From NCBI RefSeq assembly GCF_000143415.4, contig NW_003314276.1:2169072-2233071 (forward strand): a DNA stretch of 64,000 nucleotides, written 5' to 3'. The DNA is from Selaginella moellendorffii. Its lineage: Eukaryota; Streptophyta; Lycopodiopsida; Selaginellales; Selaginellaceae. Positions 43,349-54,673 of this stretch are shown piece after piece (position 1 is the first letter of the stretch; each line of letters opens with the position of its first letter). The translations under genes and the position numbers were made by a program. Under the pieces are notes generated by a model. That model saw only the letters and a program-made list of their open reading frames with translations. It was not told the DNA's origin and searched no databases.

Positions 43349-44548
43349 CTTCAAACAAGACCAGGATCAGCCAGGAAGCTCTTACTTTTTCTACTTTTGA
43401 CGCTTCTCACGAGCGTAGTTCTCACAGGAGCTGATCTTTTATACTGCGAAGATCATTTGCAAACTCTTGGAAGTTTTCGACCAGCGTGAAAACACCGAAT
43501 GCTCTTTTGATTCAATCCAGGCGCGGCTGGCTGGAAACTCTTATTACAACAAACCCGATTGTCACTACTACGTTCTACGCTCCACCACCCGCGACAAAGC
43601 GGAGAAGAGAGAATCTCTCCTCCATGATCGCACAACGCGGCATGTATACGAATCGAGACCGCGGATGGTGGTGCACAGCAGCAAGAGTGTCAACAAAGGG
43701 GGCCAAAATGAACGAATATTTGCAACTTTTGATGGGTGTCGGTGACTATAGAGAAGGGAAAAAAAAACGTATTTTTTCTGCCAAGAGATGAAAAGAGATG
43801 ATAATGCCCGATGATGCTCGATCATGGTGTTGATGAGAGAAGAGTGTAGTGGAAGCAGCAGCAAATCTCTCCTTCCAATCCAACACTAAACGAGAGAGAA
43901 GATTGATCATGAGAAGAGAAAGCCAGGAAGAAGATAGATAAACAAAGTGGTGGAAAGGAGAAGAGAGAAAGAAAAGGAAAAAGTATGGTGTGAGGGAGTG
44001 ATGGATGGAAAACGAAAGGGGAGGAAGGAGTGATGATGAATGCAGTGGCAGTAGCAGCAGTGGCAGTGGCAGCAGCAGCAGTAGCAGCAGCAGATCTAAC
44101 TTTTGTTTCGGGCTCGCACCTCTGATGTAGACGCCACAGCGGTTGGTTGCCACGAAACCAAAATCGCTTTGTCTTCCCTTGCTACTGCTTGCTGGCCGAT
44201 GATGACGATCGGTGATCCAACCTGGTTATCGATCGGTGGGAAGGAAGAATCGCTCGAAAACGCTGCTCCAACCACCGAAGAGCCTTTTTGCGGGTGAGAG
44301 AACTTTGGCAGCGAAGCAGCATTGTCTCCCCCCTCCAGATCTAGAAATTGTCACCACCTGCTCTCGGCTCTCGATCCAATCGATGCTATGCCACTGCTCC
44401 CACTCAATCCATCAGGAAAAACCACTCTTTTCCTTGGCTTGGCGCTGGAATTTGGACGGGGATCTCACCCAATGGCGTATAGGACAGAACTCTCGCAAAA
44501 CTCCCGGAAGAAAGAAGAACGAAAGAATCCCTCGTGTGTGGCCTGCTA
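43349..44548. other. Intergenic region between convergent PFD5 and TCP genes
   Basis: Holds both 3' untranslated regions. 44041-44095 is a (gcagtg/gcagca) low-complexity run. Purine-rich sequence lies at 43880-44030. No further gene was recognised. Confidence 0.6.
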
Positions 44549-46219
44549 CTACCTAGACGATCGAGAGTCATCTCGGCTACTATCTGGCTGTTGCTGCTGC
44601 TGCTGCTGCTGCTGCGATTGCTGCTGCTGCTGCTGTTGGTGCTGCTGCATTTGCTGCTGCTGTTCTTGCGGATCGTGATGCCCGCCTCGCGTACCGTAGG
44701 GGCCGCCCTGGAACGCCGCCAGCATCCCCAGATGGCTGCTCTCCGGCGGCTGCTGGCCAAGGAGCATCGACGTGAGTTGTCCCAAGTGGTGGCCGCCGCC
44801 GCCGCCGCCGGTACCGCCCGGCTGTAAGTCGAGGCCCGGCAGTATCCGCGGCGGCATGATCGTCACGCCGCCGGGCAGCACGGACCCCGTTAGCGGCATC
44901 ATCGGGCTGCCTTGTGTCACTTGCTGTGCCGTGCGGTACAGCTGCGACGCGCCACCGCCGCCGGCCCCACCGCCGGCGGTATTAAACGTCCAGATTGCCT
45001 GCTCCGCCACGCCGCCGCCGCCGCCGCCGCCGCCAGTGGGCAGCATCCAAAACGCGCTGGGCACCATCAATCCCTGCTGCATTGTCTGGTGCTGGTGCTG
45101 CTGGGTGGATCGCGCGGCGGCGCTGGGGCTCCGGCCGAGCGTGATTCCCTGGGGATCCGGGGGATCCCTCAGGCTGCTCAGCAATCCCCGGGGACGCTTG
45201 CGGTAGTGGCCGCTGCTCTCGGGGCTGCCGCTACCGCCGCCGCCATCGCCGCCGCCACCACCGCCGCTACCGCCCTCGTCCACGTCCCCAGCGCTGCCCA
45301 GTAGCCCCTCGTGCTGGAAGCCCACGACCAGCTCCTCCCCCGGCTGCCCTAACAGCCCGGATCGCAGCCTTGTCTCCTCGCTACTCTCGGTCGCCCACCC
45401 CTGCGCCGCGGCGGCCCTAGCGGCGGCGGCAGCGGCGGCGCTTTGCTGGCGGAGCTGCTCTAGCCGGTGCTGGTGCCCCGCCGCCGCCGCGAGCTCCGCC
45501 GCCTCCCGCTGCTGCTGCCCTAGCGCCGCCAGGCCGATGGAGGTGTGGAGGCTGGCGGATCTCCCGGAGCCGGAGCTCCGGAGCGAGCCCTGGAGCGTGG
45601 CGGCGATGGCGGGGATGGTGCCCGTGCCCGTGGCGGCGATGATGGCCGGCTCCGCCTGCTGGAGGAGCCACTCGATCGTCTCGCCGTCGGACTTGTGGCC
45701 CAGCTCGCGCGTGAGCTGGAATATTCGCGCCGCGCACACCGCCGGCATCCGGATCCTCCGCCCCCGCCCCTCCACCTTGGTGTGCCGGTCCTTGGTGCTA
45801 GCGCGCTTGGATGGCGGCTTCTTGGGCGGCGCTGCCGGCGGCGCCGCCGCCTGTTCTTGAGCTTCTCCCCCGCCGCCGCCACCCCCGGCGGCCTTCCCAA
45901 CCGCTATAGCCGACGCCGCGGCTCCTGCTCCTCCTCCTCCTCCCGGCTGCTCCGCCGATGGCCCCATTGGAGATTCGTGCTGGGAGCCTCCCATTGCCGC
46001 CATTGCCTGGGCGATAGCTCCGCCTTGCGCAGCGGCGGCGGCGGCAGCAGCGGCGGCGGCTTGAGCTTGCAATCTATAGCGTTGCTGTTGATGTTGCTGC
46101 TGCTGGTAGAATTGCTGCTGCTGCTGCTGTTGCTGCTGTTGCTGCTGCTGCTGCTGCTGGGAGGACAATCCACTCTCCGAGCTTTGGGAGTCGGATTTGC
46201 CATGGCTGGCAGGATCCAT
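44549..46219 (-). CDS. Class I TCP transcription factor (PCF type)
   Basis: 556 residues without introns from the ATG at 46219; the frame stays open upstream to 46627, but [16 protein letters not shown] looks like the true start. A poly-Gln tract and an Ala run precede the TCP domain at about residues 142-200: [20 protein letters not shown], then [20 protein letters not shown] and [20 protein letters not shown]. The shortened basic region and GTGTIPA mark class I. Class I TCPs bind GTGGGNCC-type sites and promote cell proliferation and growth. The C terminus is Gly- and Gln-rich and ends after a second poly-Gln tract. Homopolymers are encoded mainly by CAG/CTG runs, which may vary in length. 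Confidence 0.93.
   Translation of the reverse strand: MDPASHGKSDSQSSESGLSSQQQQQQQQQQQQQQQQFYQQQQHQQQRYRLQAQAAAAAAAAAAAQGGAIAQAMAAMGGSQHESPMGPSAEQPGGGGGAGAAASAIAVGKAAGGGGGGGEAQEQAAAPPAAPPKKPPSKRASTKDRHTKVEGRGRRIRMPAVCAARIFQLTRELGHKSDGETIEWLLQQAEPAIIAATGTGTIPAIAATLQGSLRSSGSGRSASLHTSIGLAALGQQQREAAELAAAAGHQHRLEQLRQQSAAAAAAARAAAAQGWATESSEETRLRSGLLGQPGEELVVGFQHEGLLGSAGDVDEGGSGGGGGGDGGGGSGSPESSGHYRKRPRGLLSSLRDPPDPQGITLGRSPSAAARSTQQHQHQTMQQGLMVPSAFWMLPTGGGGGGGGVAEQAIWTFNTAGGGAGGGGASQLYRTAQQVTQGSPMMPLTGSVLPGGVTIMPPRILPGLDLQPGGTGGGGGGHHLGQLTSMLLGQQPPESSHLGMLAAFQGGPYGTRGGHHDPQEQQQQMQQHQQQQQQQSQQQQQQQQQPDSSRDDSRSSR
46105..46160 (-). repeat. CAG-type trinucleotide tract encoding poly-Gln
   Basis: Interrupted ctg/ttg runs on the plus strand. 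They give about 19 Gln near the TCP N terminus. Confidence 0.9.
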
Positions 46220-49200
46220 ACGCTGCCGAGGAGCCCCTAAATTCTTGCGACTAGCTCGACCACCACCACCACCACTCTCCTCCTGTTCCTCCTCTTCCTG
46301 TTCGTCCTCTTTCTCTACAACTACGAACGCGATCCAACTCTGTACCGCATGAACTACAGAGACGATGACGATGGTGACGCTCAGGCATCCAGGCACGAAT
46401 CGGAGCAAATCCTCCACTGTTCCTCCGCCGCCTCTGGAATTCGCCGCCCCGCCACGCCCGCGCCCCGCTCGCTCGCCTCGCCTCAGCAGATGCCAGCAGA
46501 GGGCAAATCCCCGAGCATTGCCCCGCCAATTCCTCCGCTCCCGCGCGGCCTTGACGGATCCTCCCGGCTGTAGCAATGCTGCTCCTCCTGCGCAACCTCG
46601 CCGCCTCTCACCGCCGCCACGCCTCATGCTGCCTGGTTTCCGGGCGGATTGGCGAGCTAGATCCGAGAGAGCGGCGGCGGCAGCAGCGACATTTGCAGCC
46701 CACCCAGCCGCTGCCCATCAGAGCCCCTTGGTGTAGCGCAATTCCCCTCAAGTGCCCATCACTCCAATCGATCTATCCGGCCCAGTGTTCTTGGAAGAAG
46801 CGCGAAAGAGGAAGGAATTCGCCCAACAAGGAGAGGAGAGGAGACAAGAGCGAGCGACCTGTCACTGTTAAACCCCCGCTATTGTGGTTTGGGAGAAATC
46901 CAACCATGGCAAACCTCCATCAACCTTAGATTCTCGTCAAGGACCACCTTGAATGAATGCTAAATCGATGGAAAATCCAACTCTCCCCCCTATGGCACTT
47001 GGCTGCCCGAGCGGTGGATGGATCCAGCAAAAGCTTCCTTGATGTAAGCAATCAAACCGCCTAAAGTTCCCTCCTATAGAGGCTAGAACTCCTCCGTGCT
47101 GCTGTTCTTCCCGGAAGAAGAGAGTGAGGAAGAGAGAGAAAGAGAGTGAGAGGAGAGAGAGTGAGAGAGAGAGAGAGAGAGCTCTTCACTGGCAGTGTGA
47201 ATATCTCAGGGTCGTGGCTTTGTTTGGCTCTCGTTCTCACAAAAGAGAGACAAAGGCGACGACGCGACGATCCGGGCCCATAGCCTCTCCTCGTCGCAGC
47301 GCTTCCATTTCCATCACTTCAATCAACAGTCGTCGTCATCGCCGATCGGGCCCAGCACCACTCTCTCTCTTTTTACCGCCTGCAATCGATCGATGGATGG
47401 ATGGATGATCGGCCACTGTGACAGCGATCCCGCGACCCGGGAGGAAGCGCTAGAATTGGCAAGAGAGAGAGAGAGAGAGCGCTAGATCAAACGTAGGAGT
47501 GAAGATCTCTCTCTCTCTCTCGCTCGCGCTCTAGCGCACCTCTAGCGACTGTAGATGATAACATGAGAGAGGAGGAATGGTTGGGTTGGGTGGGCGGATC
47601 GCCCGTCGTCCCGTCGTTCTTCGTGTTTTTTGGAGGGACCCAAGGCTGGCCTGCCTGTGACCTCCCAACCCGACGCGACGCTACTCTCTCCTCCTCGCGA
47701 TTTCTTTAATGCTTCTCTCTTTCTCTCCTTCCTCTCTTCCCCTGCTTTTTAGCCCCGGACAAAAAACCAAAAGCTTGCCTCGATCAAGCACGAAATGTTT
47801 CTCTGCAGCGCGATTGGGATTGACGAATCCTGCTAACCGATGCCTTTTGTAGAGAGCATCTGGGAGAAGATCAATCGATCGCCGCCTCGATCGCTCGCTC
47901 GCTCGATCGATCGCGCGATGATCAAAAGACTAAGGCTATTTAGCACAGAAATCCATCTCGTGCGCCACGTGGCGCGATGCCATTCGCGCCCAGCCCGACC
48001 AAAAAGCAACGCGGCCAATCCCGGATTAATAGACGCTCTCCCGCTCGGCTATTACCGGCCAATGATTTACCGTTTCAAGGACACCAACGGCCACGATCCG
48101 GTCGCATCCAAGGCGTAGGATCTCCCACGTGGACGCGCGTCACCACTGCGTCACTCACGCCCGGGTGAAAGAAAGACGTGAAAGACACGGATTTACCCGT
48201 CACATTTACTGCGGCGGCGCGCTCGCTCGCTCGCTCGCCCGATGAAATAAAAGAAGCTAGCTTACCTTCGCTTCTTCTTCTAGTAGGTGCCTTTAACCTT
48301 TTACTTTTACCCGAATTACAGTTGCCAAAGGTTGACCTGTAATGGTTTGTCCTATGTGTATGGCCAGGGGTTAAGCGCTGGACGGCTGCGATGCGATCGA
48401 TCGGTGACCATGGTATCGTGTCGTCATCCCTTTGTAGCTGGCGGGCTTGGCTGGCTTTCTATTTAAACTACCGGGCTTTTGTTGCTTAGCCATTGGCCGA
48501 TTATATTCGATTCGAACCCACCAATGGCAACAACACGGCCAAAAAAAAAAACAGGAAAAAAACGGGTCGGGTGGGGGGATAGAAATAATTTGGGGGAATT
48601 CATCCAAAACGATGCCCGCTAGCGCTGATTTGTCGGTGGAGGGAGCCTTGATTCATACATTCCAGCAAATTCTTGTATGTAGGGTTTTGGATGGTAAAAA
48701 AAGTTAGGGGAGAAAATGCCCGGGCAACAACTTCCCGGCATCATTCGCCACTACTTTACTTGGGCACTAGCGATCAATCGAATCAAGAGAAAAGAAAGAT
48801 AAAAGAATTGGGTGTAAGGGGCTGGATCTATGATCGATCGTGGGTGGTGGAATGCCAGTGGTTATAGGTATCGCGGGGATCAATTAGTTTGCCCGCAAGC
48901 TTTTGGTTGAATACGACTTAATCGCTCGTGACCCTTTTTCTACCTCGCTGCGCTCGAGAATAGACAAAGATTTGCTCGTTTGGCCCCAAGCACGCCGTAC
49001 GCCGCCCGTACGCGTATAAGCTCCCGGAATTTCAACGCCCGTGCTGGTGCTTGTCGCAAACTTCTCTCGGAGTTGAGGTCGCTTTGATCCAAGGAAAGCT
49101 TTAAAACCTCGGATTTGTCTAAGCGGGCGGAGAAACTCGAAACAGTTGTTTTGTTCCTCGAGCCGGAGGGAGGAAATTCTTTCCCAGTGGATTCCCAACA

Positions 49201-49806
49201 CCGCTTCCATCGCTGGGCGAGCAAGAGAATGGTTCCAGCTTCCATGGTTGGGTTCGTGGCTCGCTATATTCTACGCTACTTATGCAGCTAGATGTGGAGG
49301 AATATTTGATTTGCTTGGCAAAAGTTGGCATCAATCAATCAAGCTGCGTGACATCATGCCGAGTGGCGAATAAACAAACGCCACAAGTCAACAGCATGTA
49401 ATATACTCGAGGAGACAATGAATCCAAGATGCTTGGCACTAAGCAGTTGTTTAAGGAATTCTAGCCAGGGGGTGATGAATCGAGGCAATGTTTAAATCAT
49501 GAAAAAGTAGTTAGTGAGTCAATTTCATATTTATACCTTTTATTTTCCAATATTATGATTTTAACGAAATAGACATAGACATTGGGCATTATAGTAGAGC
49601 ATTTAAGACTGTTATTACGTTTTAGCACCCAGGATTGAGACTCCAAAGATTATAATGCTATATAACAATATCCTGCCTGAAAAGATCTAAAACCATCTTG
49701 GTAGAGATCTTTTTCTTGGTAGAGATCAACAAAAATGCGTGCTTGTTCTTGGATTTATAGAAAAGCTCTTGCACTGCGGACCTAGCTACAAAGCGATTGG
49801 ATCGAT
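46220..49806. other. Long intergenic region upstream of TCP and PPR genes
   Basis: Nothing coding was recognised in 3.6 kb. The TCP-proximal part is GC-rich and probably carries its leader. GA/CT runs occur at about 47156-47181, 47463-47482 and 47505-47522, and gatcgatcg/gctcgctcg runs near 47875-47920 and 48215-48240. From about 49490 the sequence is AT-rich. Confidence 0.6.
47156..47181. repeat. (GA)n microsatellite
   Basis: Alternating ga run upstream of the TCP gene. Similar ga and ct runs follow at 47463-47482 and 47505-47522. Confidence 0.9.
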
Positions 49807-50175
49807 ATGAGTGGAAGGAGTGATGGAGGACAGAATTACAAGGGAGTGGCGCTACTGCGCTCTGGCGGAGCTCCGCGGAGGAGAGCGCGCGCGCCCACTG
49901 CCACACTGCGCCACTGCCGCTGCTGCTACCAACAAAAGGGTTTTTCGGTACTCTGCCACTGGCGCCAGAAAAGCGCTGGAAGACGATCAATCGCAATTCA
50001 CAAGACAAGCTCCTCTTCGCATCTTTTCCCCCTTGACTCGAAAAATTTTGAATTTTGGCGGTGTCAGCTTTTCAATTCTGGGGAATATTCGTTAGGGCAT
50101 GCTTGCGTGGCCTTCCCGCCCCGTCGGCCGCCACGTGGCGTCGTGTGGATAAGATCCTTGTTGTTCTTGGTGGCT

Positions 50176-52617
50176 ATGGCGGCCGTGGCCGCGGCGTTAG
50201 GGCCGCTCCCGCCGCGCCATCACCAGATTCCCCGCGGAATCGGCTCCACCAATCCGGGAAATGCGACTCCACTGCCGCCGCCGCCGCCGCCGCATTCCCA
50301 GTCGCTCCTCTCGCAGCTCCAGCAGCACGATCGCGGCGAGCAGCAGCAGCATTTGGAGAATGAATCGCGGAAAGGCGATCGCGAGCTGGAGAAGAGCTTC
50401 CTGGAGGCGCTGTCGGGGCATCGGTCGAGGAGCGCGCAAGAGACGCAAGAAACCCTAACCAGGTTAGTGGTGTGCTCGCCGAGTTCTTCCTCCTCCTCGC
50501 GAAGGTCTCGCCGCCTGTCCGTGACATCCGTGGGACGAGTCCTCCTCAATCTCAAGGATGCCGATGCCGCGCTCATCTTCTTCTACTGGGCCTCGAATCA
50601 CATCCATCCCGCGACCTTCTGCTACAATTGCTTGCTCGAGGCGCTGGTGAAATCGGGCAGGCATCGCCAGGCCTATCGGATCTTCACGGAGGAGATGCTC
50701 CCAATCTGCCAGCCCGATGTCTACACCTACGCGGCGCTCCTCCGGGGATTCTGCCGTGGCGGAGAGATCGATCAAGCCCAGCGATGCTTCGACGAGATGC
50801 GATCCAAGAACCTGGTGCCCAACGTGTTCCTGTGTAGCATCTTGATCGACGGGCTGTGCAAGGCCAAGCGATCGATCGACGCGCTGCGTTGCTTCCGCGC
50901 GATGCAAGGCGCCGGGATCGTGGCGGACACGGTGATCTACACCGCGCTCCTCTCGGGGCTGTGGAAGGAGAAGCGGCTGGATCAAGCGCTGGCCATCCTA
51001 CACGAGATGCGGGACCATGGATGCGAGCCGAACGTGGTGACTTACAACTCGCTCATCGATGGGCTGTGCAAGAACAACGAGCCCGATCGCGCGCAGGAGC
51101 TCTTCGAGCATATGAAGAGCGTGGAGTGCTCGCCATCGATGGTGACTTACAACACGCTGCTAGATGGGCTCTTCCGGACTGGCAAGCTCGAGCGCGCCAT
51201 GGCCCTCTTCCAGGAGATGCTGGATCGCCGCTCCCACGACGTGATCTCCTTCAACATCCTCGTCACTGGGCTGTGCCGCGCCGGGAAGATCGAGACCGCG
51301 CTGGAGTTCTTCCGCAAGATGGACGATCGCTGCTCGCCAAACGTGATCACTTACAGCGTGCTCATCGATGGGCTGTGCAAGGCCAACCGGGTGAGCCAGG
51401 CGGTGGAGCTCCTGGAATCTATGAAAGCTCGCGGCTGCTCGCCGGACGTGATCACCTACACGATCCTGGTGGATGGGCTTTGCAAGGAGAGCAAGGTGGC
51501 GGCGGCCTGGGAAGTTCTTCGCGAGATGCTCGACGCTGGATGCGTCCCCAACCTGGTGACTTACAACTCGCTGCTGCATGGGCTGTGCCGCGCGAGGCGA
51601 GTGAGCGACGCGCTGGCGCTCATGCGCGACATGACGTGTCGCGGCTGTACGCCCAACGTCGTGACGTACGGTACGCTCATCGACGGGCTGTGCAAGGTGG
51701 GGCGAGTCAAGGACGCGTGCGCGATGCTGGCCGACATGATCGACAAGGGCGGTACGCCGGACCTCATGATCTACAACATGCTCATCAACGGGCTGTGCAA
51801 GGCGGACCAGGTGGACGAGAGCATCGCCCTGCTGCGCCGCGCGGTATCCGGCGGTATCAAGCCCGACGTGGTCACGTACAGCAGCGTCATCTACGGGCTG
51901 TGCCGCTCCAACCGGCTGGACGAGGCGTGCCGCCTGCTGCTCTACGTCAAGTCGCGCGGCTGCCCGCCCGACGTGATCCTCTACAGCACGCTCATCGACG
52001 GGCTTTGCAAGGCCGGCAAGGTGGATGAGGCGTTTGATCTCTACGAGGTGATGACCGGCGATGGCTGTGACGCCGACGTCGTGACGTACAGCACGCTCAT
52101 CGACGGGCTGTGCAAGGCCGGGAGAGTGGACGAGGCGCATTTGCTGCTGGCCAGGATGGTCCGGATGGGGACGCCGCCATCGACCATGACTTACAACTCG
52201 CTCATCAAGGGGCTGTGCGATCTCAATCACTTGGACGAGGCGATCGAGCTGGTGGAGGAGATGGAGCGGAGTAACTGCGCTCCCAGTGCCGTGACTTACA
52301 ACATCCTGATCCACGGGATGTGTAGGATGGAGAGGGTGGACTCGGCGGTGGTGCTGCTGGAGCAGGCCAAGGCGAGGTGTGTTGCCGCCGGCGGTACCGC
52401 GCTGGATACCATTGCGTACAGCTCGCTTATTGATGGGCTGTGCAAGGCGGGCAGGGTGGCCGAGGCGCTGGACTACTTCCAGGAGATGATTGACAATGGT
52501 GTCATTCCAGATCATATAACTTATAGCATCTTGCTAGAGGGGCTCAAGAAGAGCAAGGATTTGCACGAGCTGCGGCACCTAGTGCTAGATCAAATGGTCC
52601 AACTTGGGTACCGTTAG
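50176..52617 (+). CDS. P-class pentatricopeptide repeat protein
   Basis: 813 residues without introns from the ATG at 50176 (MAAVAAALGPLPP); the frame is open upstream to 49807 but that part lacks PPR character. The N terminus (Pro- and Gln-rich, then Ser/Arg-rich) probably targets an organelle. From TFCYNCLLEALVKSG there are about 19 tandem 34-35-residue P-type motifs, most reading VVTYxxLIDGLCKxGxVDEA. Motif 17 carries a small insertion (ARCVAAGGTALD). The protein stops 34 residues after the last motif start, with no editing or SMR domain. P-class proteins bind single-stranded organelle RNA and affect stability, splicing or translation. High motif similarity suggests recent internal duplication. 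Confidence 0.92.
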   Translation: MAAVAAALGPLPPRHHQIPRGIGSTNPGNATPLPPPPPPHSQSLLSQLQQHDRGEQQQHLENESRKGDRELEKSFLEALSGHRSRSAQETQETLTRLVVCSPSSSSSSRRSRRLSVTSVGRVLLNLKDADAALIFFYWASNHIHPATFCYNCLLEALVKSGRHRQAYRIFTEEMLPICQPDVYTYAALLRGFCRGGEIDQAQRCFDEMRSKNLVPNVFLCSILIDGLCKAKRSIDALRCFRAMQGAGIVADTVIYTALLSGLWKEKRLDQALAILHEMRDHGCEPNVVTYNSLIDGLCKNNEPDRAQELFEHMKSVECSPSMVTYNTLLDGLFRTGKLERAMALFQEMLDRRSHDVISFNILVTGLCRAGKIETALEFFRKMDDRCSPNVITYSVLIDGLCKANRVSQAVELLESMKARGCSPDVITYTILVDGLCKESKVAAAWEVLREMLDAGCVPNLVTYNSLLHGLCRARRVSDALALMRDMTCRGCTPNVVTYGTLIDGLCKVGRVKDACAMLADMIDKGGTPDLMIYNMLINGLCKADQVDESIALLRRAVSGGIKPDVVTYSSVIYGLCRSNRLDEACRLLLYVKSRGCPPDVILYSTLIDGLCKAGKVDEAFDLYEVMTGDGCDADVVTYSTLIDGLCKAGRVDEAHLLLARMVRMGTPPSTMTYNSLIKGLCDLNHLDEAIELVEEMERSNCAPSAVTYNILIHGMCRMERVDSAVVLLEQAKARCVAAGGTALDTIAYSSLIDGLCKAGRVAEALDYFQEMIDNGVIPDHITYSILLEGLKKSKDLHELRHLVLDQMVQLGYR

Positions 52618-53797
52618 ATTCTAACTCTCCAAACATTTAAAACCTTTTCATTATTATAGAATTTGAATAAAACAATTCCTAACAAAAACAATATTATATT
52701 GGAATATATTTAAAATATGTTTGGATATTTTAAGATATCCAGTTGTTCTTCATTAAGATTAATTTTATATTTATGATTTATAAATATATTTATAATTTAT
52801 ATACTTTCCCATACACTTCCTAATATATTCTAGTTTATTTTATTATGTAATGGTTGATATGTAATAAGTAATCTTGTGTTTATAATTATACATATATTTA
52901 TAATTATAAACTTCCATTTCATCAATTGGATTAATAAATAAAAATAACACTACTATTAAGCAAATCAAGTGGACACAACAAATTAAATATATTTTAATTA
53001 ATTAATTAATTTTTTAAATATCTAGATTAAATTAATTATTTATGTATTAAATACTTTGTTTGCTTCACAAAGTTTAAATAATTCTATGGTGCAATCGTTC
53101 TAAATGAGGTCATAAAGTTTGATGCATTTTGTTATGATACTTTTTGCAATGTATTATTACAAAAAAAGTTAACCATATTCAATAAAAAAGTTAATTACAT
53201 TCAAAAGAGTATTGTTTTGCTTTAAGTTTAATATAAGCCTTGATATAATTACATGCGTTAAGTAAATGCGCAAAATACATCTCACGTCTAATAATTGTTT
53301 GAGGTATAATAAAATTAGTTTATATAATATACAATTATCATAGATTAACTTTGTGAATTAAAAAAGACTTTGTTATTATTAAATTCATATATTTTGTGTT
53401 AATTTAGAAAATCGTAAGTAGTAAGAAATTTAATTATTAATAACTAATTTTTATTTATAAAACTTCTTTAATTTAAGTATGCAACATGATTATATGTATT
53501 ACTTTCTCGCCAAACTTTTAAATTAAAGTAAACAAAAATTAATTAAGCATTTAAAGAAATTGTATTGCATTTAATATGTGACTTAAGGCTATCTTTTCTA
53601 TAGCAACCAATTCAATATATAGTTTTCTATAAAAAATAATTTATATTAATTAATTTAAAATTTTATTAAATTATATTAAATTGATAGATTTTGTGTTCAC
53701 AAAATAATGTATGTAAGCTATGAAACTTAGTAACCAATTGAGGTTTTTAAATTTTATAATCTAAATAATTATATTTTATATTTAGAACTACAATAAT
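52618..53797. other. AT-rich intergenic region
   Basis: Very AT-rich, without recognised genes or repeats, between the PPR gene and the lectin gene. Confidence 0.6.
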
Positions 53798-54673
53798 TTA
53801 ATTATTTAAGCATTTAACATGATTATATGTTTTACTATTCCACCAAACTTCTTCACTATGTATTATATAAGATACTAAATTACAATCATTTTGTAACCTA
53901 AGATATGTAAATAAATAACAATTAGGAATGTTAGAACAATATTTATTAATAGACCATATTACTATATTTTCTTCTGTATATAATACAAGATTACCATCAT
54001 TTTGAAGTTTAAGAAAACATAAACCATAATAAGGTTTTGCAGTTTTTGTTTCCCATATAAAATTCTTTCCAGAGTAAAGTGAAACTTTACAATTTGACTC
54101 TACTAATAATATGTTTTTTCCATTTGGAGATATCATAAATTGGCCTTTAAAAATTATATTATTTATAAATCCTGCATTTAATTTATCATCACATCTATTT
54201 CCAATTAAGAGTGGATTGTAATATGATAAAATTGAATTTAGCAAATTCTTAAAAAAGAAAAAGGAGTATTGAATACGATAGTTATGAGTGTTGATACTAC
54301 AAGAATTTGAACGTGTGTTATCAATAACATGTCTATATCTTCGTAGTAAATTATTTAAACTACGATAAATTGAGATTCCAGTAACTATATCCCTGTTTCT
54401 TTGCTCACAGAATTCATTAGCATTTGGTATTCGCTTAATTTGGGTAAGAGCAACACCTCTTGTAGCATCATAAGATAATGACTGTTCATAATCATTTGGA
54501 TAATCTCCATTTCTATTTATTTCATTTAAAAGAAAAGTTAGCTGATTAATAACTATTTGCATTTCTTCTTCATTTAAAGTGTCATTTCTACCCCAATGGA
54601 TATATGCACTTGGAATACAATCTACATAAGAAATAATTATATCAAAACTTAATAATAAAATACTGATTACCAT
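53798..54673 (-). CDS. Secreted protein with unknown N-terminal domain and bulb-type lectin domain
   Basis: 291 residues, no introns, very AT-rich. Residues 1-19 are a signal peptide (MVISILLLSFDIIISYVDC). About 20-160 is a domain I do not recognise (SAYIHWGRNDTLNEEEMQIV and following). About 165-291 is a B-lectin (GNA-type) beta-prism: GQFMISPNGKNILLVE, then FLKLQNDGNLVLYTEENIVI and YLRLQNDCNLVSY. Two of three mannose-binding motifs (QxDxNxVxY) are intact; the first (VESNCKVSLY) is degenerate. GNA lectins bind mannose glycans and often act in defence. Base composition contrasts with the GC-rich genes nearby, which could reflect an AT-rich region, transfer from another organism, or a lineage-specific gene. 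Confidence 0.75.
   Translation of the reverse strand: MVISILLLSFDIIISYVDCIPSAYIHWGRNDTLNEEEMQIVINQLTFLLNEINRNGDYPNDYEQSLSYDATRGVALTQIKRIPNANEFCEQRNRDIVTGISIYRSLNNLLRRYRHVIDNTRSNSCSINTHNYRIQYSFFFFKNLLNSILSYYNPLLIGNRCDDKLNAGFINNIIFKGQFMISPNGKNILLVESNCKVSLYSGKNFIWETKTAKPYYGLCFLKLQNDGNLVLYTEENIVIWSINKYCSNIPNCYLFTYLRLQNDCNLVSYIIHSEEVWWNSKTYNHVKCLNN

Noticed and set aside
45545-46240. 231-residue plus-strand frame over the TCP gene
   Set aside because: Antisense low-complexity Leu/Arg-rich peptide from CTG runs; the TCP domain lies on the other strand.
49807-50175. N-terminal extension of the P-class PPR frame
   Set aside because: The first 123 residues have no PPR or targeting character, and the ATG at 50176 gives a better start; the extension is probably leader.
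51160-52515. 451-residue minus-strand frame
   Set aside because: It is antisense to the P-class PPR gene; the regular GC-rich repeat leaves the opposite strand open. The protein has no domain.
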